Positions 25,305 through 34,282 of a DNA stretch of 64,000 nucleotides are shown here, piece after piece. The translations under genes were made by a program, and so were the position numbers. Within the stretch, counting starts at the first letter, position 1, and each line of letters opens with the position of its first letter. The stretch is from Rhodanobacteraceae bacterium (GTDB taxonomy: Bacteria > Pseudomonadota > Gammaproteobacteria > Xanthomonadales > Rhodanobacteraceae). The stretch is taken from contig CP126120.1 of the NCBI GenBank assembly GCA_030123585.1, positions 2,667,001 through 2,731,000 of the forward strand. Reading direction: 5' to 3'. The notes under the pieces were generated by a model. It saw nothing but the letters and a program-made list of their open reading frames with translations. It ran no database searches and was not told the DNA's origin.

Positions 25305-26096
25305 TCAGGCCGCGGCTTTCCACGCCGCGACCGGCACGCGGATTTCCGCGGCGATCGGCAGGTGATCCGAGAACGCGGCGGGCAGGGTCCACATCCGCTC
25401 GACGCCGAGCGAGGCCGAGACCAGGATGTGGTCGATCGCGCGCTGCGGCCGCCAGCTCGGGAAAGTCGGACGCGGATCGTCGGGCGGCGCCAGCGCGGTG
25501 CGCGCGAACAGCCTGCGCAGCTCGGGGCTGTCGGGCGGGCAGTTGAAGTCGCCCATCAGCACCGCGTTGGGACGGTCCTGCAGCAGTTCGGCGATGAAGT
25601 CGAGCTGGCGCTGGCGCGATTGCACGCCCAGCGAAAGGTGCGCGACCGCCACCGTCAGCGCATCGCGGTCCGCGCCGTAACGCGCCAGCAGCACGCCGCG
25701 ACCGCCGATGCGTCCCGGCAGCGGATAGTCCAGCACCTCGCTCGGCGCGGCGCGGCTGAGCAGGCCGTTGGCGGTGTGCGCGAGGTTGGAGAGGTTGCGG
25801 TTGGGCTGGTGGCTCCAGTACGGAAGCCCCGAGGTTTCCGCGAGGTAGCGGGTCTGGTTGAGGAAGCCCGAGCGGATGCTGCCGGCGTCGGCTTCCTGCA
25901 GGCCGACCACGTCGAACTTGGCGATGGAGCGCGCGAGGCTGTCGAGGTTGCCGAGCTTGTACTTGCCGGGCAGCACCGCGCCCCAGCTGCGCGTGAAGTA
26001 TTCGTGGTAACGCTTCACGCTCGCGCCGGCGAGGATGTTGCAACTCAGGATGCGCAGGACGTTCCCCGACGGTGCGCTGACGGACTCGTGCTTCAT
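25305..26096 (-). CDS. Endonuclease/exonuclease/phosphatase family protein
   Basis: EEP-superfamily hydrolase of 263 residues. RILSCNILAG at about 15-24 gives the first metal-site Asn. VGLQEADAG has the Glu ligand, VAHLSLGVQSRQRQL the central His, MGDFNCPPDSPE the Asp-Asn pair, and AIDHILVS plus FSDHLPIAAEI the last Asp-His. All catalytic positions of the fold are visible. Substrate cannot be told from sequence: DNA, sphingomyelin-like lipid and phosphoinositide enzymes share the fold. No signal peptide. It is upstream of slt and downstream of the dsbA pair on the same strand. Confidence 0.88.
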   Translation of the reverse strand: MKHESVSAPSGNVLRILSCNILAGASVKRYHEYFTRSWGAVLPGKYKLGNLDSLARSIAKFDVVGLQEADAGSIRSGFLNQTRYLAETSGLPYWSHQPNRNLSNLAHTANGLLSRAAPSEVLDYPLPGRIGGRGVLLARYGADRDALTVAVAHLSLGVQSRQRQLDFIAELLQDRPNAVLMGDFNCPPDSPELRRLFARTALAPPDDPRPTFPSWRPQRAIDHILVSASLGVERMWTLPAAFSDHLPIAAEIRVPVAAWKAAA

Positions 26097-26176
26097 GACC
26101 GGATCAGACTAGCACTTTGCTTCGCGGCGAAACGTGTGCCGGAACGCACGGTTGCGCTTGCGCCGCGGCGCTTCGC

Positions 26177-26959
26177 TCAACGCTTCTCGACCTGCCGCAC
26201 CATCCACAGGCCCAGCTGCTGCAGTTCGGCGTAGCTGTTGATGTCGGCGCTGCGCATCAGCGCGACGAACGGCGCGTCCCTGGCGTCGCTGGCGCGGCGG
26301 CCCACCACCAGCGTCGGCGTGGCATCGACGCCCCAGCCCATTTCGGTCTTCTGGTCGGCCGCCATCTGCTGCATCGTCTCCGCGCTGGTGGCGGCGGCCA
26401 TGAATTTCTGCGGGTCCGCGCCGTGGCGGCCGTACCAGGCCGCCATGTCCTGCAGCGAGTTGAGCGGATAGTGTTCCAGCATGGCCTGGAACATCGCGTC
26501 GTGGGTTTGTTTCAGCACCCCCAACTGCCTGGCCGCATAGAAGGCTTGCGCGTAAGGCTCCCAGGCCGGACTGAACACCACCGGCATGTAGCGCACCGCG
26601 ACGCCCTTCGGCAGCTCGGCGCGCAGCTTGTCCATGTACGGCGCGAATTCCGCGCAGTGCGGGCAGCCGTAGGAGAATGCCTCGACCACTTCGACCGGCC
26701 CGGTCGGCGCGGCCTGCTTCGCGGGCAGCTTCAGGGTGACGTACTGGTTGCCCTCGGTGAAGTGTGTCGAACTCGCCGGTGCGGGCACGCCGGCTTCCGC
26801 GATGGCAGCAGGCGATGTGGCGGGTGACATGGCCGACGGCGATGCAGCCGACGACACGCTCGTCGCGGCGGCGCCGTTGTCGTTGTGCGCCGAACAGGCT
26901 GCCGTGAGCAGCAGGCCGCAGGCCAGCAGTGCGCCGCGCAACAAGATCGGCAGGTTCAT
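26177..26959 (-). CDS. DsbA-family thiol:disulfide oxidoreductase, lipoprotein form
   Basis: Periplasmic disulfide exchange protein of 260 residues. The leader ends in the lipobox LLTAAC (about residues 17-22), so the mature protein should be a lipid-anchored Cys22. A Ser/Ala/Pro linker (about 25-65) precedes the thioredoxin-fold domain. The active site is CPHC in EAFSYGCPHCAEFAPYMDKL (the classical DsbA motif), and the cis-Pro loop is DATPTLVV. It is one base downstream of the second dsbA-like gene; the two are paralogs in tandem. Both probably act on cytochrome c or secreted proteins. Confidence 0.9.
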   Translation of the reverse strand: MNLPILLRGALLACGLLLTAACSAHNDNGAAATSVSSAASPSAMSPATSPAAIAEAGVPAPASSTHFTEGNQYVTLKLPAKQAAPTGPVEVVEAFSYGCPHCAEFAPYMDKLRAELPKGVAVRYMPVVFSPAWEPYAQAFYAARQLGVLKQTHDAMFQAMLEHYPLNSLQDMAAWYGRHGADPQKFMAAATSAETMQQMAADQKTEMGWGVDATPTLVVGRRASDARDAPFVALMRSADINSYAELQQLGLWMVRQVEKR

Positions 26960-26960
26960 G

Positions 26961-27662
26961 TCAGTGCGCCTTCTTGGCGGCCAGTTCCTTGTTGACCAGA
27001 TACAGCGTCAGGTCCACCAGTTGCTGCGCGCCCTTGGCCGAAACGGGATCCGCGCGCCACTTGCCGTCCACGATGATGGTCGGCGTGCTGGTGACGCCCC
27101 ACGCGATGATCTGCTGGTCGGCGCGTTTCATTTCGAGATTGACCGCGAACGAATTGGCGGTGGCGACGAATTCGTCGGGCTTGGCGCCGAACCTGGCGTA
27201 GAACTTCGCCACGTCCTCGATCTTGGGCATCTTGTCCATGGCCTTGGGACGCTGGGTGGTCGGATCGTAGGTGGCGAGTTCGCCGTTGGGACCCCAGACC
27301 GCCTTGAACATTGCGTCGTGCGATGCCGGCGTGTCGACGCCGAGCGCCTTGGCCGTGAAATACGCGCGCTGCAACACCGGCCAGTCTTCGGTCGGGATGA
27401 ACGCCGCGGGCAGGAATTCCAGCACCGCGCCTTGCGGCAACTCGGCCCGCAGCTTGTCGATGAACGGCTGGAAACCGTTGCAGGCCGGGCAACCGAACGA
27501 GAACACTTCCGTCACCACGACCTTGTCGGGCTGGTGGGTGGGCTGCGGGTTCGGGATCGCGAAGTAGTCCTTGCCTTCGACCCACTGCTGCGGCGCGGCC
27601 TGCGCGAACGCGAAGCCGGCGAAGGCGGCCAGCGAGAGCAGGACGGCGATACGTTTGATCAT
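26961..27662 (-). CDS. dsbA: DsbA-family thiol:disulfide oxidoreductase, soluble form
   Basis: Periplasmic protein of 233 residues with a cleavable signal peptide (IKRIAVLLSLAAFAGFAFAQ). The active site is CPAC in FSFGCPACNGFQPFIDKL, not the CPHC of its neighbour, which predicts a different redox potential. The helical insert contains FYARFGAKPDEFVATA and the cis-Pro loop is TSTPTIIVDGKW. It lies between the cytochrome c4 gene and the lipoprotein paralog on the same strand, so the set looks like a cytochrome/disulfide module. Confidence 0.92.
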   Translation of the reverse strand: MIKRIAVLLSLAAFAGFAFAQAAPQQWVEGKDYFAIPNPQPTHQPDKVVVTEVFSFGCPACNGFQPFIDKLRAELPQGAVLEFLPAAFIPTEDWPVLQRAYFTAKALGVDTPASHDAMFKAVWGPNGELATYDPTTQRPKAMDKMPKIEDVAKFYARFGAKPDEFVATANSFAVNLEMKRADQQIIAWGVTSTPTIIVDGKWRADPVSAKGAQQLVDLTLYLVNKELAAKKAH

Positions 27663-27750
27663 GGTCGGTTCCCCGAAGAGGTCATGGATTGTCGGGCGTC
27701 CGCGGCGGAACGCCGCGCCCTTGCATCGACCACGCGCAGCCGCGGCGGGT

Positions 27751-28578
27751 TCAATCGATGCTGTCGGGCTTGGTTGCGGCCTGCGGCGGCGCTGCCGCGT
27801 GCAGGCCCTCGATGTAGCTCGAAACCGCCGAGATGTCCTGGCTGGTCAGGCGCTGCGCGATGGTCGGCATGATGCTGGCGTGGACGTCGCTGCCCCAGGT
27901 GGTGCCGTCGTGCCACAGCTGCAACTGCTTCTGCACGTAGTCGGCGTGCTGGCCGGCGATCTGCGGCACGCGCCAACCCGGATTGCCGCGTCCGGCCGGG
28001 CCGTGGCAGGCCATGCAGGCCGGCACGCCGCGGCTGGCGTCGCCGTCGCGGTACAGGGTTCCGCCTTCGCTGGCCAGTTTTTCGTCGGCCACGCCCGGCA
28101 GCAGCTTCTGTCCCGAGAAATACGCGCCGAGGTCGTGCATGTCCTGCGGCGACAGCGGCGCCGCCATGCCGGCCATGATCGGGTTGACGCGCGTTCCGCT
28201 CTTGAAGCGCATCAACTGGGTGACGATGTACTGCTCGCTCTGGCCGGCCAGCTTGGGATACTGGGGATCGGTGGAGTTGCCGTCCATGCCGTGGCAGGCG
28301 CCGCAGGCGGCGGCCTTGGCTTGACCCGCGGTGGCGTCGCCGGGCTTGGTGGCGACGGCTTCGAGCTGGGTGAATTCGACTTCCGCGGCCTTGGCGGCGG
28401 CGGCCGAACTCGCCGGAGCGGGCGTGCTGGCGCTGCTGGCCGGCGCGCTGGCGGCGGGCGCCGACTCGGCCGGTTTCGATTCGGTCTTCCCGGAGGTCGG
28501 CGGCGCGGACAGCGCGACCGCGACCGGCGCCGTGACGGCGAGCATGACGATGACAGCTGCTGAGCGCCGGAACCCCAT
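27751..28578 (-). CDS. Diheme cytochrome c4
   Basis: Periplasmic electron carrier of 275 residues, of the c4/c5 class. Two heme sites are visible: CGACHG (about residue 100) and CMACHG (about 205). Likely Met ligands lie in NPIMAGMAA and ASIMPTIA. A hydrophobic leader (RSAAVIVMLAVTAPVAVAL) is followed by a long Pro/Ala/Ser-rich spacer (about 28-85) that could reach away from the membrane. I start at ATG 28578 because GAGAGGA sits five bases upstream; the in-frame extension to 28668 overlaps the divergent engB promoter region. It could donate electrons to the heme-copper enzyme at 30863-32910, which has a CuA site. Confidence 0.9.
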   Translation of the reverse strand: MGFRRSAAVIVMLAVTAPVAVALSAPPTSGKTESKPAESAPAASAPASSASTPAPASSAAAAKAAEVEFTQLEAVATKPGDATAGQAKAAACGACHGMDGNSTDPQYPKLAGQSEQYIVTQLMRFKSGTRVNPIMAGMAAPLSPQDMHDLGAYFSGQKLLPGVADEKLASEGGTLYRDGDASRGVPACMACHGPAGRGNPGWRVPQIAGQHADYVQKQLQLWHDGTTWGSDVHASIMPTIAQRLTSQDISAVSSYIEGLHAAAPPQAATKPDSID

Positions 28579-28670
28579 AGAATCCTCTCTTTCCCGTAAA
28601 GGCGTGAGCACCGGCGCAACGGCCGGCGCGAACCGCGGGATTATCGCCGCGGGGACAAACAGGGTCAAAC

Positions 28671-29273
28671 ATGGCAGCTATTGGTAATCCCCTGCAAGGC
28701 GCCGCGTTCGTGCTGGCCGCGCACCGTCCCGATCAACTGCCGCCGGATCACGGCGCGGAGGTCGCCTTTGCGGGGCGTTCCAACGCGGGCAAGTCCAGCG
28801 CGCTCAACGCGCTGGCAGGGCAAACCGCGCTGGCGCGCACCAGCAAGACGCCGGGCCGCACCCAGCAACTGGTGGTGTTCGCGTTGCCTGACGGGCGGCG
28901 GCTGGTGGATCTGCCGGGTTACGGTTATGCCAAGGTGCCGCCGGCCTTGCGCGACCACTGGAAACACGCGATCGACCATTACCTGCGCAAGCGGCAATCG
29001 CTGCGCGGACTGGTGCTGATCGCCGACATCCGCCATGCGCTGGCCGCGTTCGACCGCCAGATGCTGGCGTTCTGCGCGTCGATCGAACTGCCGTGCGTGG
29101 TGCTGCTCAGCAAGGCCGACAAGCTGTCGCGCGCGCAGGTCCTGCAACGCCGGCGCGAAGTCGATGCCGAGATCGCGAAGGAAGACTGGCGCGCGCAGAC
29201 GATCGCTTTTTCCGCGCCGGCCGGCACCGGCGTCGATGCGGCGCGCGCGACGGTGGCGGGATTGCTGGGCTGA
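28671..29273 (+). CDS. engB: Ribosome-biogenesis GTPase EngB/YsxC
   Basis: Essential Era-like GTPase of 200 residues for 50S subunit assembly. G1 is GRSNAGKSS (about 35-43), G2 region SKTPGRTQ, G3 DLPGYGYAK, G4 SKAD and G5-like FSAPAGTG. The length and the TPGRTQQLVVF segment match the family. It is divergent from the cytochrome c4 gene with 92 bp between starts. This pairing is common in related genomes. Confidence 0.95.
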   Translation: MAAIGNPLQGAAFVLAAHRPDQLPPDHGAEVAFAGRSNAGKSSALNALAGQTALARTSKTPGRTQQLVVFALPDGRRLVDLPGYGYAKVPPALRDHWKHAIDHYLRKRQSLRGLVLIADIRHALAAFDRQMLAFCASIELPCVVLLSKADKLSRAQVLQRRREVDAEIAKEDWRAQTIAFSAPAGTGVDAARATVAGLLG

Positions 29274-29348
29274 CCCAGGTCAATCGGCCCCTTGCGCATC
29301 GTCTTGCGCCGCCCCATGTTGCAAGCCTTGCCCTCGTGAAGGCTACGC

Positions 29349-30713
29349 ATGTCCGGTCCCAGCCACGTTGCGGAACAGCCGATCGAACGCCACGCGCAAC
29401 TCGTCGATTACCTGGCGGCCGGCGCGCGGCCTGCGGACCAGTGGAAGATCGGCACCGAACACGAGAAGTTCGTGTTCCGCACCGACGATTTGCGTCCGCC
29501 TCCGTACGAGGGTGAACGCGGCATCGGCGCGTTGCTGCGCGGCATCGCCGGTTGCGGCTGGGAGCCGGTGGAAGAGGACGGCAACATCATCGCGCTGGCG
29601 CGCGGCATGGCCTCGGTGACGCTGGAACCCGCGGGGCAGCTCGAACTTTCCGGCGCGCCGCTGGAAACCATCCACCAGACCTGCTGCGAGGTGCAGGAGC
29701 ACCTGCACTGTGTGCGCGTCGCCGCCGAGCCGCTGAAGCTCGGCATCCTCGGCATGGGCTTCCAGCCGAAATGGAAACGCGAGGAGATGCCGTGGATGCC
29801 CAAGGGCCGCTACGCGATCATGCGCCGCTACATGCCCAGGGTCGGTTCGCTCGGCCTCGACATGATGACCCGTACCTGCACCGTGCAGGTGAACCTCGAC
29901 TTCGGCAGCGAAGCCGACATGGTGAAGAAATTCCGCGTGTCGCTGGCGCTGCAGCCGATCGCGACCGCGCTGTTCGCCGACTCGCCGTTCACGGATGGAC
30001 GTCCAAACGGCTACCAGAGTTACCGCTCGCACATCTGGACCGACACCGACCCCGACCGCACCGGCATGCTCGACTTCGTGTTCGAGGACGGCTTCGGCTT
30101 CGAGCGCTACACCGATTATCTGCTCGACGTGCCGATGTACTTCGTGCACCGCCACGGCCGCTACATCGATTGCGCTGGCCAATCCTTCCGCGATTTCCTC
30201 GCAGGCACATTGCCCGCGTTGCCGGGCGAGAAGCCGACGCTGCGCGACTGGTCCGACCACATGACCACCGCGTTTCCGGAAGTGCGGCTGAAGCAGTATC
30301 TGGAAATGCGCGGCGCCGACGGCGGCCCGTGGAACCGACTGTGTGCGCTGCCGGCGTTCTGGGTCGGCTTGCTGTACGACTCGACCGCGCTCGATGCCGC
30401 GTGGGATCTGGTCAAGGATTTTTCCATGGCCGAGCGCCACGCGTTGCGCGACGGCGTGCCCAAGCACGCATTGAAACTTCCGTTCCGCGGCGAGACCGTG
30501 CGCGAACTCGCGTTGCGCACGCTGGAAATCGCGGGCGAAGGGTTGAAGCGCCGTGCCAGGCTCAACCGCCACGGCGTCGATGAAACCATGTTCCTGCAGC
30601 CGCTGATCGAATTCGCCGAGACCAACCAGACGCCGGCCGAACGCAAGCTGGAACTGTTCCGCACGGAATGGAACGGCAGCGTCGATCCGGTGTTCCGCGA
30701 ATTCGCGTATTGA
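29349..30713 (+). CDS. gshA: Glutamate-cysteine ligase, plant/alphaproteobacterial type
   Basis: First step of glutathione synthesis: ATP-dependent joining of Glu and Cys, 454 residues. It is of the plant-type class: IGTEHEKFVFRTDDLRPPPY near residue 38, then GWEPVEEDGNIIALARG, LEPAGQLELSGAP and MPKGRYAIMRRYMP. DMMTRTCTVQVNLDFGSEADM and RSHIWTDTDPDRTGML are further family blocks. It is cytoplasmic with no signal. The gene lies 75 bp after engB on the same strand; the short gap has no terminator that I can see. Confidence 0.95.
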   Translation: MSGPSHVAEQPIERHAQLVDYLAAGARPADQWKIGTEHEKFVFRTDDLRPPPYEGERGIGALLRGIAGCGWEPVEEDGNIIALARGMASVTLEPAGQLELSGAPLETIHQTCCEVQEHLHCVRVAAEPLKLGILGMGFQPKWKREEMPWMPKGRYAIMRRYMPRVGSLGLDMMTRTCTVQVNLDFGSEADMVKKFRVSLALQPIATALFADSPFTDGRPNGYQSYRSHIWTDTDPDRTGMLDFVFEDGFGFERYTDYLLDVPMYFVHRHGRYIDCAGQSFRDFLAGTLPALPGEKPTLRDWSDHMTTAFPEVRLKQYLEMRGADGGPWNRLCALPAFWVGLLYDSTALDAAWDLVKDFSMAERHALRDGVPKHALKLPFRGETVRELALRTLEIAGEGLKRRARLNRHGVDETMFLQPLIEFAETNQTPAERKLELFRTEWNGSVDPVFREFAY

Positions 30714-30862
30714 TGGGATGGCGGCCTGATCGCAGCCTCGCGCGGGCGTGCGCCCATGATTGCTGCGGTGCAAGAACGCGCTTTGACGCGGCGCATTGAC
30801 AGCCTGCACCAGCAGGAGTAGACAGTCAGGACCATCATCGGCCGAATTCGGCGGGGGCTGCC

Positions 30863-31408
30863 GTGATCTTACAGAACGCGGTCTGGGCCGTTGCACTGTG
30901 CGGGATGGGGTTGGTCGCGTTGGTGTTCATCCACGTGATCATCCAGGCGGGCAAACCCGCCGACGAAGCCGCAACCCGGAAATCCGCGCGCACTGCGCGC
31001 ATGCTGCAGGGTTGGTTGTTCGCGGTGCTGCTGGTGGGCTTCGTCGCCGGCAGTTGGGCCACCCTGCATCGCTTCCCGATTCCGCTGCAGCACGCGGCGC
31101 TGCCCGCGAAGCAGGTCGTGGAAGTGGTCGGGCGCCAATGGTCGTGGCAGATCACGCCGGCCACCGTGCAGGCCGGAAGCCTCGTGGAGTTCCGCGTCAC
31201 CAGCGACGACGTCAATCACGGCTTCGCCCTCTACGCGCCCGATGGCCGCATCGTGACCCAGACCCAGGCCATGCCGGGCTACACCAACAAGTTGCTGCAC
31301 GCCTTTCGCGAACCCGGCACGTACACGGTGCAGTGCCTCGAATACTGCGGACTCGGGCACGTGCCCATGAAGACCACCCTCGAGGTGGTCGCGGCCAGGG
31401 GAGAGTGA
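30863..31408 (+). CDS. norS: CuA-containing heme-copper enzyme subunit II, NorS-type
   Basis: Membrane-anchored electron-entry subunit of 181 residues. Two N-terminal helices (about 7-27 and 50-68) are followed by a periplasmic cupredoxin domain. The CuA ligands are complete: His in SDDVNHGFALY, then C-L-E-Y-C-G-L-G-H-V-P-M. The protein is short, like the subunit II of B-family enzymes. GTG 30863 is the start, with CGGGGG upstream. It is two bases from the catalytic subunit gene. The order subunit II, subunit I, SenC, small membrane protein matches the norSY-senC-orf1 cluster known from Nitrosomonas; an oxygen-reducing ba3-like role is the alternative. Confidence 0.72.
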   Translation: MILQNAVWAVALCGMGLVALVFIHVIIQAGKPADEAATRKSARTARMLQGWLFAVLLVGFVAGSWATLHRFPIPLQHAALPAKQVVEVVGRQWSWQITPATVQAGSLVEFRVTSDDVNHGFALYAPDGRIVTQTQAMPGYTNKLLHAFREPGTYTVQCLEYCGLGHVPMKTTLEVVAARGE

Positions 31409-31410
31409 CC

Positions 31411-32910
31411 ATGGCTTCACTCGTCATGTTCCCGGAAGACGAACGCCTCGCCGGCGGCGAGCGCGTGGCCTTCAACCTTTACATGATCACGGCGGCGGCC
31501 CTGTTCGTGCTGATGATGCTGATCGGTCTGACCATGCGCACGGCGCAGGCGAAGTGGCTGAACGTGCCGCCCGACCTTTTCTACAACCTGCTGTCGATGC
31601 ACGGCGCGGGCATGGTGGGCACCATGGCGCTCGCCACCACCGCGGTCATGTGGTTCTTCCTGCGCAAGTACGTGCGCCTGCACCTGTGGGCGTTCGTCGC
31701 CAACTACGTGCTGTTCATGCTGGGCGCGCTGTGCATCATCGTCTCGATTTTCGTCGGCGGTTACGGCGCGCTGTGGACGTTCCTGTATCCGTTGCCGCTG
31801 GACAGCGCGGGCCTGTGGACCTCGTGGTCGGCGGCGCTGTTCATGCTGGGCTATCTGCTGATCGGCGTCGGCTCGCTGCTGTTCTACCTCGATGCCGCGG
31901 CGGCCATCATCAAGGTGCACGGCAACCTGGGCCGCGCGCTGGGCCTGCAATGGCTGTTCGGCGGCACGATCGATCCCAACCATCCGAAGGCGGTCGTGGC
32001 CAGCACCATGGTGATCATCGCCAACTCGCTGGGCATCCTCGCGGGCGCGGTGGTGCTGGTGATGAGCCTGATCACCGTGTTCGATCCGCAAATCACGCTC
32101 AATGCGCTGGTCGCCAAGAACCTGATCTACTGGTTCGGCCACATGTACATCAATGCCACGATCTACATGGGCGTGATCGCAGTGTACGAACTGCTGCCGC
32201 GCTACACCGGCAAGCCGTATCCGATCTCGCGCCCGTTCCTGTGGTCGTGGGCGGTGAGCACCGTGTTCGTGATCGTCGTGTTCCCCCATCACCTGCTGAT
32301 GGACTTCGCGCAGCCGCGCTGGCTGGCGATCGTCGGCCAGGTGGTGTCGTGGGGCGCCGGGTTCCCGGTTTTCCTGGTGACCGCCTACGGCGCGCTCGCC
32401 AACCTCTACCGTTCCAACATCCGGTGGACGATGCCGTCGAGGCTCCTGGCGCTGTCGATGTTCGGCTGGGCCGCCGGCATCGTGCCGGCCATCATGGACG
32501 GCACCATCCACGTCAATCTGGTGATGCACAACACCCAGTGGGTGCCCGGGCATTTCCACTTCTACCTGCTGCTGGGCGTGCTGGCGATGGTGCTGGCCCT
32601 GATGTTCCACGAGATCGGAAGCCGCGCGCACGCGCCGCCGAACTCGGGGGCGGACAAGCTGGGTTTCCCGATGTATCTGGCCGGCGGCCTGATCTTCGTG
32701 CTGGCTTTCCTCGATGCGGGCCACTTGAGCGTGCCGCGGCGCATGGCCGAGCACCTGCCGGCGTGGACCTTCACCGACAAGCTCGGTTCGGTCGGCGCGA
32801 TCCTGGTGGTGCTGGCGATGCTGTACTTCGCCACGCGGATCACGATCGGCCTGCTGAAGACGCCAAAGCCCGGAGGCGTCGGTGTCGGTACTCCGGACAC
32901 TGCTGGCTAG
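31411..32910 (+). CDS. norY: Heme-copper catalytic subunit I, NorY (sNOR)-type, Tyr-less active site
   Basis: Twelve-helix catalytic subunit of 499 residues. Heme and copper ligands are present: His64 (SMHGAGMVG), His244 (WFGHMYINA), His293-His294 (FPHHLL), His381 and His383 (VPGHFHFY). Oxygen-reducing oxidases of the A and B families carry a Tyr four residues after the first CuB His (HPxxY, cross-linked); here that position is Asn248. Tyr246 and Tyr252 are nearby but off register. The missing Tyr, the CuA partner and the SenC/orf1 neighbours all point to a nitric oxide reductase of the NorSY kind. This is inference from motif and context; activity is not shown. The upstream in-frame extension to 30796 is norS read in another frame. 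Confidence 0.78.
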   Translation: MASLVMFPEDERLAGGERVAFNLYMITAAALFVLMMLIGLTMRTAQAKWLNVPPDLFYNLLSMHGAGMVGTMALATTAVMWFFLRKYVRLHLWAFVANYVLFMLGALCIIVSIFVGGYGALWTFLYPLPLDSAGLWTSWSAALFMLGYLLIGVGSLLFYLDAAAAIIKVHGNLGRALGLQWLFGGTIDPNHPKAVVASTMVIIANSLGILAGAVVLVMSLITVFDPQITLNALVAKNLIYWFGHMYINATIYMGVIAVYELLPRYTGKPYPISRPFLWSWAVSTVFVIVVFPHHLLMDFAQPRWLAIVGQVVSWGAGFPVFLVTAYGALANLYRSNIRWTMPSRLLALSMFGWAAGIVPAIMDGTIHVNLVMHNTQWVPGHFHFYLLLGVLAMVLALMFHEIGSRAHAPPNSGADKLGFPMYLAGGLIFVLAFLDAGHLSVPRRMAEHLPAWTFTDKLGSVGAILVVLAMLYFATRITIGLLKTPKPGGVGVGTPDTAG

Positions 32911-33499
32911 CCTGTTGATCCTTGCGGCGGGCGTTGCGACGCTCGCCGCGGCCACCGACGGGTTCCGTGCATTCACTTCCGAGACCGCGCGTCGGGTCGA
33001 CGTGCGCGCGCATCCGCGTGCGCTGCCGGCGGTGCCGTTGCAGACCGCCGGCGGGCAGATCACCAGCGCCGCCGCGCTGCGCGGCCGCTGGCTGCTGGTG
33101 GAATTCATCTACACCCGCTGCATGACGTACTGCTCGGTGCAGGGCGGAGAGTTCGCGCGCCTGCAGCGCGAACTCGCCGCACCGATCGCCGCGGACAAGG
33201 TCGTGCTGGTGAGCGTCAGTTTCGATCCCGGCCGGGACGGTCCCGCGCAACTGGCCGATTACCAGCGCAGGTTCGGCGACGACGGCGAGGGCTGGATCGC
33301 CGTGCGCCCCACCAGCGAAAGGGATCTCGCCGCGTTGATGCGGGTGTTCGGAACCACCGCGGTACCCGATGGCCTCGGCGGATTCGTGCACAACGCCGCG
33401 ATCGCGGTGGTCGATCCCGCAGGGCGGCTGGTCGCGATCATGGACTGGAATGATCCCGACGGCGCGGCCAGATATGTCATGCGCAGGCTGGCGCCATGA
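32882..33499 (+). CDS. senC: SCO1/SenC-family copper chaperone
   Basis: Membrane-anchored thioredoxin-fold copper protein of 205 residues for CuA or CuB assembly. An N-terminal helix (about 3-25) anchors it. The metal motif CMTYC lies in FIYTRCMTYCSVQGGEF, and the distal His is in GGFVHNAAIAVVDPAG. SVSFDPGRDGPAQLADYQRRF matches the family. The GTG start at 32882 overlaps the end of norY by 29 bp, so the two are probably translationally coupled. Its place after norSY supports copper delivery to that enzyme. Confidence 0.88.
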   Translation: MSVLRTLLASLLILAAGVATLAAATDGFRAFTSETARRVDVRAHPRALPAVPLQTAGGQITSAAALRGRWLLVEFIYTRCMTYCSVQGGEFARLQRELAAPIAADKVVLVSVSFDPGRDGPAQLADYQRRFGDDGEGWIAVRPTSERDLAALMRVFGTTAVPDGLGGFVHNAAIAVVDPAGRLVAIMDWNDPDGAARYVMRRLAP

Positions 33500-34104
33500 A
33501 CCGGCCGACGATCCGCGCGTGGCAGGTCGGAGCGGTGTTGTGGGCGGCGCTGGCCATCCCGCCGGTGCGGCACGCGCTCGAATCGACGATGACGATGCAG
33601 ATGCTGGTGCAGATCCTGCTCTTGGCGTTGTCCGGATGGTGGCTTGCGCGCGCCGTTCCGCCCCGATTGGGGCGGCATCTCGCGAGCTGGGACCGCAGCG
33701 GGATCAGCGGCCTGCTGCTGGCCTCCCTGACCGGATTGGTCTGGATGTTGCCGCGCATGCTGGATGCCGCGCTCGACGAACCCGTGATCGAACTCGCCAA
33801 GTTCCTGAGCGTGCCCGTGTTGATGGGCGCGCCGATTGCGCTGAGCTGGCCGCGCGCGGGTTTCGTGGTGCGCGGCGTGGTGCTGACCGAACTGACCGCG
33901 ACCGCCTTCCGCCTTGGCTGGATGTACCTGATTTCGCCCGTGCGCCTTTGCAGCAACTACCTGCTGGACGACCAGCAGCAACTGGGCCGCTGCCTGCTGG
34001 CGATCGGCGCGGCCATCGTGCTGGTGCTCGCGTGGAAACTGATGTGGGGCCACGCCGATGTCGGGGACGGGCATCGCGGGAATTCGCGGGCCGGGCCGGA
34101 GTGA
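33496..34104 (+). CDS. Polytopic membrane protein after senC (norSY cluster orf1-like)
   Basis: Hydrophobic protein of 202 residues with five or so predicted helices: about 10-28, 34-52, 68-88, 97-120 and 160-185. Segments include VGAVLWAALAIPPVRHAL, LLQILLLALSGWWLA-like sequence and AIGAAIVLVLAWKLMWGH. His/Met content is low and no enzyme motif is visible. ATGA overlap with senC (33496-33499) couples it to the cluster. In the Nitrosomonas norSY-senC-orf1 arrangement a short membrane protein occupies this slot; its role is unknown. Confidence 0.7.
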   Translation: MNRPTIRAWQVGAVLWAALAIPPVRHALESTMTMQMLVQILLLALSGWWLARAVPPRLGRHLASWDRSGISGLLLASLTGLVWMLPRMLDAALDEPVIELAKFLSVPVLMGAPIALSWPRAGFVVRGVVLTELTATAFRLGWMYLISPVRLCSNYLLDDQQQLGRCLLAIGAAIVLVLAWKLMWGHADVGDGHRGNSRAGPE

Positions 34105-34282
34105 GGGTTGCGATCCGCCCGGTTGCCTGCGATCAGACTGGATCGGTAGCGTCGATCGGGCGCTCCGCGAGTTTGCGTCTTAGGAAGGTTCCGATCAGTC
34201 CATGTCCTCGTCATTCCCACGAACATGGACAATGTCGGCAGGCCAGGCTGACACCACTTCGCGACTCGGATAAGGAAGATCG

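Noticed and set aside
30796..31410. N-terminal extension of the heme-copper catalytic subunit
   Set aside because: It is the norS gene read in another frame; the catalytic subunit starts at 31411 with its own leader and fits the family length.
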